From an uncultured Bacteroidales bacterium (GTDB lineage Bacteria; Bacteroidota; Bacteroidia; Bacteroidales; Muribaculaceae), in NCBI GenBank assembly GCA_900542185.1, contig UQMZ01000007.1:1-64000 (forward strand): a stretch of 64,000 bases of DNA, read 5' to 3'. Of this stretch, positions 15,678 to 24,065 are shown one piece after another. Below the pieces are notes generated by a model. It searched no databases. It saw only the letters and a list, made by a program, of their open reading frames with translations, and had not been told where the DNA came from. Numbering within the stretch: the stretch's first letter is position 1; each line of letters begins with the position of its first letter. The position numbers and the translations under genes were made by a program.

Positions 15678-17300
15678 ATGACAAAGAAATATTTCCTCTT
15701 ACCGGCCATAGCCCTCGCTCTTGTTTCCTGCTCTCAGACCGATGAGCCGGGAGTGCTGACGGAGCCTAAGCAAGCGGATTTTTCCGCGCAGATAGGCGAG
15801 ACAAACTCACGTGCCGCAGGTACCGAATGGGACTCCGGCGATGCCATAGGCATATCCGGCGTTTCGGGTACCAAGGCTTATAACAATCTCGAGTTCGTCA
15901 CCGAGTCCGGCGACGGTAATTTTGCCGCTGTCGTCGAACATATCTTTTATCAGACTACCGACGAGGTGACTTTCACCGCATATTATCCATACGCGGCTTC
16001 GCTCGGCGCAGACGGCATAATCACTGCCTCGACCGCAGACCAGACAAAACAATCCTCATTTGACTTTTTATGGGCACAGGCTTCGGGTAGCTACTCCGCT
16101 CCGGCGGTGAATTTCAACTTCACTCACAAAATGTCGAAAATCAACATCGCCTTCACTAACGGCAACGATGTTGACCTGAGCGACATGACATTCTACATTG
16201 AAGGCCTTGTCCTCGACGGAACTTTCGACACAACCACCGGCGAAGCCAAGGCCGCTGAAAACGGAACGGCAGCTTCTCTGACAGCAGCACTTTCCCCTGA
16301 CTCTAAAGCCTCGATGATTGTCTTCCCGCAGGATGCCGACAATCTGACCGTCAATGTCACAGCAGAGGGGCAGCAATATTCATGCACTCTCTCGCCTGGG
16401 GTCCTGACGGCAGGCAACGCTTATACCTTCACAATCTCAGTGAAGAAAACCGGAATGTCAGTTGTCGGCTCGATCATCTCCGACTGGACTGGCGGAGGCG
16501 AGTTCAACGGCAATGCCACCATGCCTGTTCCAGCCCGACGAGGCGATTATTTCTACTCCGACGGCACGTATTCTTCTACTCTTGATGCTGCAAAGACCTG
16601 CATCGGCATTGTGTTCTGGACTCCCGCCGATGCCAATCCTGATCCCAATGCCAAGACTCCAGCATCGCTGACCGATGACAAAATCATGGCTGCCGATTTC
16701 CCCGATTGCACTCACGGGCTTGTGATTGCGCTTCAAGGTAATAATAAACAGATTGGGTGGATAGCCAGTTTCTTTTACAATATTTTCGATGACTTTCAGA
16801 ATACAGACAATTTCCATCCAGCAGACAAGGAGAAATACCGTCCCATTGCCTCCGGATACAATGATACCGATGCCTTAAACTACATTCTGGGATATCAGAA
16901 CACAAAAATATTGAAGGCATATAAGGAATGGAACAACGGATCAGCTCCTGCTATACATGTTCTTGATGCTCTTGAAAGCTTTTCCGCTCAAATCCCGGCA
17001 CCAAAAAACACGACCGGTTGGTATATCCCATCTGCCAAAGAATTGAGTCTATTAACTAATAACGATTTAGACAACGTGTATTCATTAAGGGCTGGTGAAA
17101 ACAATAAGAATTACATCAACTCTCTTTTGAAAATGGCAAATGGCTCAGAACTTCCATCGTCATTATGGTCTTCGACTGAAGGTTTAACTGGTGCCGGTAC
17201 AATGGCCGAAGCAAAGGTTTATGTGTTCTCGGATCTGAGTCATCTCGCTATTGTAACTAATTATTATATAAGCCAGATTCGTCCTGTCCTTGCTTTCTAA
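15678..17300 (+). CDS. Fimbrillin family lipoprotein 3 with C-terminal extension
   Basis: A 540-aa lipoprotein; the start at 15678 is chosen for its signal peptide and lipobox LVSC. Residues 1-275 are fimbrillin-like (SRAAGTEWDSGDAIGIS, EVTFTAYYPY, NFTHKMSKINI). A long extension from about 290 begins RRGDYFYSDGTYSS, then CIGIVFW, and ends with GWYIPSAKELSLL and a final RPVLAF. That extension resembles the FISUMP/DUF1566-like modules seen on bacterial surface proteins, so this may be a tip or accessory adhesin. Residues around NGNDVDLSDMTF through VFPQDADNLTV are nearly identical to the next gene, indicating recent duplication. Confidence 0.78.
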   Translation: MTKKYFLLPAIALALVSCSQTDEPGVLTEPKQADFSAQIGETNSRAAGTEWDSGDAIGISGVSGTKAYNNLEFVTESGDGNFAAVVEHIFYQTTDEVTFTAYYPYAASLGADGIITASTADQTKQSSFDFLWAQASGSYSAPAVNFNFTHKMSKINIAFTNGNDVDLSDMTFYIEGLVLDGTFDTTTGEAKAAENGTAASLTAALSPDSKASMIVFPQDADNLTVNVTAEGQQYSCTLSPGVLTAGNAYTFTISVKKTGMSVVGSIISDWTGGGEFNGNATMPVPARRGDYFYSDGTYSSTLDAAKTCIGIVFWTPADANPDPNAKTPASLTDDKIMAADFPDCTHGLVIALQGNNKQIGWIASFFYNIFDDFQNTDNFHPADKEKYRPIASGYNDTDALNYILGYQNTKILKAYKEWNNGSAPAIHVLDALESFSAQIPAPKNTTGWYIPSAKELSLLTNNDLDNVYSLRAGENNKNYINSLLKMANGSELPSSLWSSTEGLTGAGTMAEAKVYVFSDLSHLAIVTNYYISQIRPVLAF

Positions 17301-17311
17301 AATATACTATT

Positions 17312-18844
17312 ATGATACGACAATATAAATTCCTTACGATTATACTTGCCGTCACGCTTCTGACTGCTTGTAGCAGTGATGAAACGGGGATGCTCGATGG
17401 TGCGCGTCAGGCTACGTTCTCGGCACGGATTGGCAACGGCGCTTCGCGAGCGTCGGGTACTGAATGGACAGTCGGCGACGCCATCGGCATATCCGGAGTG
17501 TCCGGCTCCAAGACATATTCCAATGTGGAGTATTCTACCGGTGTGGCTGATGGTAACTTTGCCCCTGTCGGTGATGCAATTTATTATTATGACTCCGATC
17601 CGGTGACTTTTACCGCGTATTATCCTTACACGGCTGATGGCGGAATTATCTCCGCATCCACCGTCGACCAGTCTGTGAAATCCTCGTTTGACTTCCTATG
17701 GGCACAAGCTTCCGGTAGCAATGCCACGCCCGATGTGCATTTCACTTTTGCCCACCGTATGGCGCAAATCAACATTGTCTTCACAAACGGCAACGACGTT
17801 GACCTCTCAGATCTCACATTCAGCATTGACGGCTTAGTCCTTGACGGCACTTTCGACACCGCCACCGGCGAAGCCAAAGCCGCTGAAAACAGCACCGCCG
17901 CATCGCTGACATCCACGCTTACAACAGACTCGAAAGCCTCGCTGATTGTCTTCCCGCAAACTGCAGATAATCTGACCGTCACGGCAAACGCAGAAGGCCA
18001 GACTTATAAATGCGTCTTTTCTCTCGGCACTCTCAACTCCGGTTCAAACTATAACGTCAGTATCGCCGTCTCCAAAAACGAGATGACCGTGACCGACTGC
18101 ACCATCATCCCCTGGGGCGATGGCGGCAACGTCAATGCCGAAGTCAGCCCAAAGATTGCAAAGGTCGGTGACTATTATTACTCGGACGGAACGTACTCTA
18201 CTGAGTACGATGCGGGCAAAAATGTTGTAGGAATCATATTTTATGTGGGGCATCATCCGAAAGACGGCAGCGATTATTCCGCCTCGGGCATAGGCCAAAA
18301 AAAATGTCATGGTTATGTTATGGCTGTATCAGGAGCATATCGGTGGAATGTCGCATGGCTGAATAAACAAAATACTTTTGTGGAAATAGAAGGTATCAGT
18401 TTTGACACCGATGACTGGAACGGATACGCCAATCAAAAGGCTATAGAGCGCTATGCTGACAATAATCAGAACGGCATCGCTTTTCCGGACTTTGAGGCTG
18501 TATATAAGTGCTCGATTTATGGTACGTCTGAATCAGAAGATCATAAACAATTTCATGCGCCCGCTAAGTCAAGCGGATGGTTCCTGCCGTCTGTCGGTCA
18601 ATTTCTCGGATTCCATGCGGCTAACTGTGAAACCGGAAATCTCCTGAATAATAAGATTGAAGCGGTTAAATCTGCATCAAACCGTATATCGAATTTAAGA
18701 TATGCGACTTCATGGTGCTCCACAATGAAGGCTAATCACTCGGCTCATTATGTATTCTTCCCGGAGGCAGACAGCGGCAATGTTTCTGTAGGTATCTTCG
18801 AACTACCCAGTACTACCTATGTGCGAGCCATGCTTGCTTTCTAA
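17312..18844 (+). CDS. Fimbrillin family lipoprotein 4 with C-terminal extension
   Basis: A 510-aa lipoprotein with lipobox LTAC (Cys about 20), starting 11 nt after gene 3. The N-terminal half closely copies gene 3 (SRASGTEWTVGDAIGIS; NGNDVDLSDLTF; LVLDGTFDTATGEAKAAEN). The C-terminal extension again starts with a VGDYYYSDGTYS strand and contains SSGWFLPSVGQFLGF and a final YVRAMLAF, but is otherwise quite different from gene 3. Conserved N-terminus with varied C-terminus suggests alternative tip adhesins presented on a common fibre. The SR motif supports the same Arg-dependent maturation. Confidence 0.78.
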   Translation: MIRQYKFLTIILAVTLLTACSSDETGMLDGARQATFSARIGNGASRASGTEWTVGDAIGISGVSGSKTYSNVEYSTGVADGNFAPVGDAIYYYDSDPVTFTAYYPYTADGGIISASTVDQSVKSSFDFLWAQASGSNATPDVHFTFAHRMAQINIVFTNGNDVDLSDLTFSIDGLVLDGTFDTATGEAKAAENSTAASLTSTLTTDSKASLIVFPQTADNLTVTANAEGQTYKCVFSLGTLNSGSNYNVSIAVSKNEMTVTDCTIIPWGDGGNVNAEVSPKIAKVGDYYYSDGTYSTEYDAGKNVVGIIFYVGHHPKDGSDYSASGIGQKKCHGYVMAVSGAYRWNVAWLNKQNTFVEIEGISFDTDDWNGYANQKAIERYADNNQNGIAFPDFEAVYKCSIYGTSESEDHKQFHAPAKSSGWFLPSVGQFLGFHAANCETGNLLNNKIEAVKSASNRISNLRYATSWCSTMKANHSAHYVFFPEADSGNVSVGIFELPSTTYVRAMLAF

Positions 18845-18858
18845 TTTTGTAATCAATC

Positions 18859-20409
18859 ATGAAACATCTATATAAATATCTCTCGATAATACTTGCCGGC
18901 GGACTGCTGTCCGCTTGCAGCAGCGACGAGCCGCAGGGCAACCAGTTGCCTGAAGGTCAGTATCCGCTAAAAGTGAGCGCAACCGTCGGCGCACCGCAGA
19001 GCCGCAGCATCGGCAAAGACTTCTGGTCCGGTGACGGCACGGAAACTTTCGGAGTGCGAATCGGCGAAGATGGACGTGTCGCTAAATATGTCATTACTGA
19101 TGCTGTCGGAAAAGCCGAAGCCGCTCCCGGAACGTCACTCCTTTACTGGGACAACACCGACAAAGCTTCCGTCTCGGCATGGTTGCCATACGATACTCAG
19201 ACCGATGTGGATATTTCCGACCAGTCGGCTGGTTTTGCTGCATTTGACTATCTCACAGCTACAGCCGACGGGCAGAGCTATATCGCACCTGTGAGTCTGC
19301 AATTCAAACACAAAATGGCAAAAGTCCGTTGCGTTCTCAAACCCGGCAAGGGTATCACAGAAGCCGACCTGAACTCTGCTGTAATAAAGTTTGCAGGCTA
19401 TGCTTCGGCGACTTTCACAGAGGGCGTCCTCACTGGTAGCGGCTATGGCTGGATATCCCCGGCCTCTGACCGTGAAGCCCTGCTCGTACCGCAGAACATG
19501 AACGGCAAAGACTTTATCACCATCGAAATGGGCGGCAATGAATACGTCTATACCCCCTCCGATGACAATGCCGGTAGCCTCAAAGAAGGCTGTCTCTACC
19601 AATATTCAATTACTGTCAGTGCCGACGGCATCGAAGTATCCACTATTACCGGAGGGGAATGGACTGACGGCGGTAGCGAAGATGTTCCTGCAATGAAAGT
19701 TGTGGAAAAATACACTGCCGAACAAGTAAAAATCGGAGACTACGTGTATACAGACGGCTCGTTCAGCGATGGCGGACTCCGTTATCGTATGGAAAATGGT
19801 AAACTATCATATGCATCGGTAAATCCTGTGGAGGGGAAGACCTGTGCAGGCATTGTTTTCCATATGCGTAATAGTTCCTCACCTTTAGACGATTGCCAAT
19901 ATTCAGAATTTGAAAATAAGCTGCCAACAGGTTACATCGTTTCGATTGATCAGAATTTCAGCGCATTTGCAAACCAGATAATCGGGAATAACGATCAGAC
20001 AAATACTGAGGGCAATATCAGAGGATATATGTATTCAAATTTTTACTATGATAAATATAAGGATGTTTTCTCTCTGTATGCCCTTGAATGGTGTAGGAAC
20101 CATGGTCAGATAAATTCAACCGATTCATACAATTTTACATCTTGGTATCTACATTCAATGGCGGAAATTGCATTGATGAGAGGAGAAAGCGGTGGCAGCA
20201 ATGTCGTATTGGATTTTCTCCAGTCAAATCTCAGAAAAGTATCTGGAGCACAGTTTGAAAATTCCGACTATCTGACACCCCAGTTCTTTGGTAATCAAGG
20301 GTGGTATGTATGGTCCTATAATGTATTTACCGGCGCGAAGCCGGGAGTACAGAACAATCTCGAACGATATTATCGTGCCGTATGTGCTTTTCGTAGTACA
20401 GGATCTTAA
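18859..20409 (+). CDS. Fimbrillin family lipoprotein 5 with C-terminal extension
   Basis: A 516-aa lipoprotein with lipobox LSAC (Cys about 21). The N-terminal fimbrillin part is more diverged (PQSRSIGKDFWSGDGTETFGV, QFKHKMAKVRCVL, EVSTITGGEWTDGG). The extension from about 285 keeps the entry strand IGDYVYTDGSFSDG and a CAGIVFHM strand, and ends in YYRAVCAF. It starts 14 nt after gene 4, in the same operon. The pattern of a shared entry strand and variable body makes it another candidate tip protein. Ligand unknown. Confidence 0.75.
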   Translation: MKHLYKYLSIILAGGLLSACSSDEPQGNQLPEGQYPLKVSATVGAPQSRSIGKDFWSGDGTETFGVRIGEDGRVAKYVITDAVGKAEAAPGTSLLYWDNTDKASVSAWLPYDTQTDVDISDQSAGFAAFDYLTATADGQSYIAPVSLQFKHKMAKVRCVLKPGKGITEADLNSAVIKFAGYASATFTEGVLTGSGYGWISPASDREALLVPQNMNGKDFITIEMGGNEYVYTPSDDNAGSLKEGCLYQYSITVSADGIEVSTITGGEWTDGGSEDVPAMKVVEKYTAEQVKIGDYVYTDGSFSDGGLRYRMENGKLSYASVNPVEGKTCAGIVFHMRNSSSPLDDCQYSEFENKLPTGYIVSIDQNFSAFANQIIGNNDQTNTEGNIRGYMYSNFYYDKYKDVFSLYALEWCRNHGQINSTDSYNFTSWYLHSMAEIALMRGESGGSNVVLDFLQSNLRKVSGAQFENSDYLTPQFFGNQGWYVWSYNVFTGAKPGVQNNLERYYRAVCAFRSTGS

Positions 20410-20421
20410 AATTATAGAACG

Positions 20422-22185
20422 ATGAAATTTTATTCAGCAATATATACATCAATGGCATTAGCCACAACCATGTTTCTCGCCGGTTGCACCAATGAGGACG
20501 AGCCTATTGTCGCAGAAAATTCGGATGTAACTTTTGAAATCACCGACGCCGGTTTCGGAAGTGGCTCCCGCGCCTCTGAGTCAGGTTATGTCACCGAGTT
20601 CACTGCCGGCGATGCCTGCGGACTCTACATCGTCCGCAACGGACGGATTATTTCAGATAATATCCGAATACAAGCATCCGCAGGAAACGGCGCCCAAATA
20701 AACTGGACCCCTGATTCACCAATATACGGAGGTCTTGAGGGCGAGTCGGTCTTTCTTTATTATCCCTATCAGTCAGACATGGCCGGAAAGATCAATCTCA
20801 CCGCCGACGATGCCGAAGAATTCTTTGCCCCCCTCGCTGCGTCATGGGAGGTCAAGACCAACCAAAGTGACTACGCCGACTATACGGCTTCGGATCTCAT
20901 GACCTCAAAAGGGAAAGCAACAGCCACAACCGACGGAAAGCTTAACCTCTCTTTCATCATGACACACCGGATGGCTCTCGCCGTCATTCCCGCACCCTTG
21001 GTCGTATATACTTTTAAAGAAATCAGTGGGGTTTGTTACGGCCCGATGCCTGATTTTAAAGCCGAATTGCCGATTGAGTTTGTCGGGAATACTGTTCCGT
21101 ACCATTTCGAGGAAACCTCAGACAGTGAAGACCGTACCGCATACCGATATCTCTATCGTCCGGATCAATCGACAACGATTTCAGGCTCATTCGAGACCTT
21201 CACGGAAAATCCTCAGATAGGGGGTAAAGAGACCCGGGCGTTCTCTATGACAACATCGGGGAAACAGGGGGGAGCATATGTCACCTACAATGTCGATCCA
21301 GACAGAGGACCGATAGAATGTAATTTGAGGCCCTACGACTTTTTCTGCAAGGACAAGAACAACGATTGGTATGTACGACCCCGGCAAGAGGGGCCGGGCG
21401 AGGAATGTATCGGAATTGTCTTTTATGCAGGCTTCAATACAAGTACGTATAATAATGTGTACAGTCCATACCCGCCGAATGCCGATATGCGCGAAGACTA
21501 TGATACGCCGCTCTACGACGACGGGCCGTCGCTTCCCAAGGGAGTGTTCCACGGATATGTTGTGGCTCTGGCCGATGTGACTGACATAACCCAAAAATAT
21601 CGTAAGGAATATGGTAGTTGCATGTTAAATGATATTGCATGGAGTACATCACTATCAACCATTAGCCACAAAAACCTTCTAACCATCGGGAATAAATATT
21701 TATATCGCGGATATTACAATAATCTTCAGATTCAGAAATGCATCAAGGAAACCGAAGGTGTAACGAAATATGATTTTCCGGCCGCTACTGCCTGCGAGTA
21801 TTTTGGGAAAAGAGATTTTGAATGGATGAATTATTCAGGCAGAGAGAACACGATTCGTCAATCAAATGCCTTCGGATGGCAGACTCGCTATTCAGCGCCC
21901 AATAATACTACCGGTTGGTTTATTCCATCGATAGCTCAGCTGTTTAAGGCATTACAGAGTTTAGAAATCAGTACAAAAGAAATAAAGGCCCTTGACGGTG
22001 TGGAAATACAGTACGGCATATATTACTGGACAAGTGTAGAATCGAGAAAAACCGATTTGGATCCATCGGCAGGTGATGCACACTGTTTACCCTCCGGCTT
22101 TTCTCTTTATGGCAGCGACACCCCTCCGGCTAATAGCAAATCCTACCATCCTAATCATACCGTCCGCCCCATATTGGTATTCTGA
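20422..22185 (+). CDS. Fimbrillin-like lipoprotein 6, last gene of the cluster
   Basis: A 587-aa lipoprotein with lipobox LAGC (Cys about 22). The N-terminal block GSRASESGYVTEFTAGDACGLYIV, with EVKTNQSDYADYTASDLM and FIMTHRMALAVIP, matches the fimbrillin/Mfa-like family but is the most diverged of the six. The C-terminal part has CIGIVFYAGFN, KGVFHGYVVALADV, NNTTGWFIPSIAQLFKAL and a final TVRPILVF, so it carries the same type of extension as genes 3-5. It sits 12 nt after gene 5 and closes the operon; 49 nt later comes the right copy of the 58-bp repeat. Confidence 0.75.
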   Translation: MKFYSAIYTSMALATTMFLAGCTNEDEPIVAENSDVTFEITDAGFGSGSRASESGYVTEFTAGDACGLYIVRNGRIISDNIRIQASAGNGAQINWTPDSPIYGGLEGESVFLYYPYQSDMAGKINLTADDAEEFFAPLAASWEVKTNQSDYADYTASDLMTSKGKATATTDGKLNLSFIMTHRMALAVIPAPLVVYTFKEISGVCYGPMPDFKAELPIEFVGNTVPYHFEETSDSEDRTAYRYLYRPDQSTTISGSFETFTENPQIGGKETRAFSMTTSGKQGGAYVTYNVDPDRGPIECNLRPYDFFCKDKNNDWYVRPRQEGPGEECIGIVFYAGFNTSTYNNVYSPYPPNADMREDYDTPLYDDGPSLPKGVFHGYVVALADVTDITQKYRKEYGSCMLNDIAWSTSLSTISHKNLLTIGNKYLYRGYYNNLQIQKCIKETEGVTKYDFPAATACEYFGKRDFEWMNYSGRENTIRQSNAFGWQTRYSAPNNTTGWFIPSIAQLFKALQSLEISTKEIKALDGVEIQYGIYYWTSVESRKTDLDPSAGDAHCLPSGFSLYGSDTPPANSKSYHPNHTVRPILVF

Positions 22186-22233
22186 CAAGTATTGCTTATA
22201 ATTATCTTTTCAGTATAGAATACATCTCAGGAA

Positions 22234-22291
22234 TTGTTTAGCAAATGTCCAAATCTCTTGAAATGAGTTACTTAATTGAAATGCAAATTTA
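22234..22291. repeat. Right copy of the 58-bp imperfect direct repeat
   Basis: Same orientation and length as 11854-11911, 42/58 identical, with conserved TTGTTTAGCAA, CCAAATCTCT, TACTTA and GCAAATTTA blocks. The minus-strand TAAATTTG is kept at 22284-22291, but no TTTG box lies 19-20 nt upstream, so this copy is probably not an active promoter. The gap 22186-22447 holds this repeat and the hairpin at 22350 and no gene. Confidence 0.65.
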
Positions 22292-22349
22292 CTCAAAATC
22301 CTGTAAACAAGCACCATTAAGAGCCCTCTAAATTTATCGACACATAGCG

Positions 22350-22388
22350 GAAGCACCGATATTGTTTAGCAAACAGTCTCGGTGCTTC
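22350..22388. repeat. 10-bp perfect hairpin carrying the TTGTTTAGCAA motif in its loop
   Basis: GAAGCACCGA (22350-22359) pairs with TCGGTGCTTC (22379-22388). The 19-nt loop contains TTGTTTAGCAAA, the same motif that begins both 58-bp repeats, and an inner GTTT/AAAC pairing. No T tract follows. It could be a terminator of the fimbrial operon or part of a recombination site. Confidence 0.45.
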
Positions 22389-22447
22389 TTAAGTTCTTGT
22401 TGATTCCTTGGAAGATAGCCATCATCCCAATCGCATTTCAAGAGAGG

Positions 22448-22964
22448 ATGGCTAACAAGAATCTCAACAAGGCTAAGGAAGCCAAGAAAGATGAGTTTTA
22501 TACTCAGCTTGAAGACATAAACAATGAGCTGCGCCATTACCGCGAACATTTCCGTGGTAAGACGGTGCTGTGTAACTGCGATGACCCTCGCGTCAGCAAC
22601 TTCTTCAAATATTTCGCCTACAATTTCGAGTTTCTTGGCTTGAAGAAACTGATTGCTATCTGTTATAAAAGTCAGGATGTTAATCTGTTCTCGGAAGGCG
22701 CCAGCGAACAGGCTGTTTACCTCATATATGAGGGCGACAAAAACGGCAACCATATCCCCGATGACGAAGAGATAGAAGTGTTGCCACTCAAAGGAGACGG
22801 AGACTTTCGCAGTCCTGAATGTATCGAGTTTCTGAAAGAAGCAGATATTGTCGTAACTAATCCCCCCTTCTCGTTATTTAGGGAATACATTGCCCAACTT
22901 ATCAAATATGATAAGAAATTTCTGATAATCGGAAATGTCAATGCTGTAACCTGCAAAGAACTTG
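22448..22964 (+). pseudogene. Truncated EcoRI-type adenine-specific DNA methyltransferase
   Basis: The N-terminal half (about 172 codons) of an M.EcoRI-family methyltransferase, whose members methylate adenine in a palindrome. Typical blocks are KKDEFYTQLEDINNEL, VLCNCDDPRVSNFFKYF, and the catalytic ADIVVTNPPFSLFREY, then KKFLIIGNVNAVTCKE. Family resemblance stops there, and the frame runs on to 23155 through what is really another gene read out of frame. Family members are roughly twice this length, so the C-terminal target-recognition part is missing. ATG 22448 begins the family-like sequence; upstream codons are not protein-like. No cognate endonuclease is nearby. Most likely non-functional. 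Confidence 0.75.
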
Positions 22965-23132
22965 ATGAAAGAGGCCGTAAGGGAGTTTACCGATCCGGAG
23001 AAAGCCGCTCGGGTACAGTTGGAAATGAAGAACTATGCGACGTTGATGCAGAAGTATCCTCGTACCAGGGCGGCGGCCCAGATCCGCGGCCGTTGCGACA
23101 ATTACCGCGACTATGCCCTGCAAAAACGATAA
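22965..23132 (+). pseudogene. C-terminal fragment of an unidentified gene fused at a recombination joint
   Basis: A 55-codon frame in a different phase from the methyltransferase, with protein-like, charged helical composition (EAVREFTDPEKAARVQ, then LMQKYPRTRAAAQIRG, ending YALQKR). It has no promoter of its own and starts exactly where methyltransferase similarity ends, so it looks like the tail of an older resident gene cut by an insertion or deletion. I do not recognise the family. Confidence 0.45.
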
Positions 23133-23225
23133 GATATCTGACAATACAGGAGTAAATGAGCGGAATTTAGACCAGATATTTGTTATACTCTGTAAAGAGT
23201 ATAATAACACGAAATAGCTAAGATT

Positions 23226-24014
23226 ATGGAAAGGAAAATAATGGTAAGAAACAGTCTTGTCACGGTGCTGGCTGTATGTATGATAGTAGGCGGTTCGGGA
23301 TGCAGTTCTATAAAGAATACATGGGACAGCATGAGCCAGAGCGGTCAGGGAGCTACGGCCGGTGGCGCCATAGGAGCTGCAGTAGGCACCGGCGTGGGCG
23401 CCATTATCGGCGGAGGCCGAGGCACATGGATTGGCGCTCTGGTCGGTTCGGCCATCGGTGCGGGTACCGGTGCATTGGTGGGCAACAGCATGGACCGTCA
23501 GCAGAAGGCATTGCAGCAACAGCTGGACCAGCTGAACGCACGTGCCGATAACGCAAATGCCCGTGAGGATTCGCTACAGAAACAGATAGATCAGCTAAAA
23601 GTGGAGCGCGTAAAGGACAGCAATAATCTGGACGCCCTGAAATTAGTGATGGGTAATTCGGTACTTTTCGCGACTGGCAAGTCGACGTTGTCGCCCGAAG
23701 CACAGGCAGTATTGAGCAAGGTGGCCTATAATCTCGACCAATTCCCGGATACAGACGTTACCGTCGTAGGTTATACTGACAACACGGGATCCGAAGCCGT
23801 AAACGACCGATTATCCAGGGAGCGCGCCGAAACTGTGGTTAATTATCTGGAACAACACGGTATAGCTGCCTCGCGTCTTAAGGCAATCGGCCGTGGATGG
23901 AACGATCCAGTCACGTCCAATGCCACCGCCGCCGGTCGGGCACAGAACCGCCGGGTGGAAATCTACATCACAGCCTCCAAGCAGATGATAGAGCAGGACA
24001 GCGACGGGCGATAA
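23226..24014 (+). CDS. OmpA-family lipoprotein with glycine-zipper segment
   Basis: A 262-aa outer membrane lipoprotein. The signal peptide ends in a GGSGCSS lipobox (Cys about 26). Residues 38-85 are a Gly/Ala-rich glycine-zipper (GAIGAAVGTGVGAIIGGG), followed by a coiled coil (about 90-128, QQKALQQQLDQLNARAD). The C-terminal OmpA domain carries LFATGKSTLSPEAQ, VVGYTDNTGS and NRRVEIYI, the peptidoglycan-binding signature. It should tether the outer membrane to the cell wall. ATG 23241 is an alternative start five codons in. A 9-bp hairpin (23183-23204) lies in its leader. It has no functional tie to the fimbrial island and is probably core genome. Confidence 0.88.
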   Translation: MERKIMVRNSLVTVLAVCMIVGGSGCSSIKNTWDSMSQSGQGATAGGAIGAAVGTGVGAIIGGGRGTWIGALVGSAIGAGTGALVGNSMDRQQKALQQQLDQLNARADNANAREDSLQKQIDQLKVERVKDSNNLDALKLVMGNSVLFATGKSTLSPEAQAVLSKVAYNLDQFPDTDVTVVGYTDNTGSEAVNDRLSRERAETVVNYLEQHGIAASRLKAIGRGWNDPVTSNATAAGRAQNRRVEIYITASKQMIEQDSDGR

Positions 24015-24036
24015 AACCGAAGTCTTATCGCCCGTC
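24003..24036 (+). terminator. Hairpin terminator of the OmpA-family gene
   Basis: A 12-bp perfect stem, GACGGGCGATAA (24003-24014) with TTATCGCCCGTC (24025-24036), includes the stop codon. The following tract is ATAAAAT rather than a run of T. A second dyad, TTCTGAATC/GATTCAGAA, near 24057-24081 probably serves the convergent GH92 gene. Confidence 0.65.
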
Positions 24037-24065
24037 ATAAAATACTCCGAGTCCTATTCTGAATC

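Noticed and set aside
22382..22447. N-terminal extension of the methyltransferase frame
   Set aside because: The 22 extra residues are unlike the family, and the coding sequence proper starts at ATG 22448 with the family-type N-terminus.
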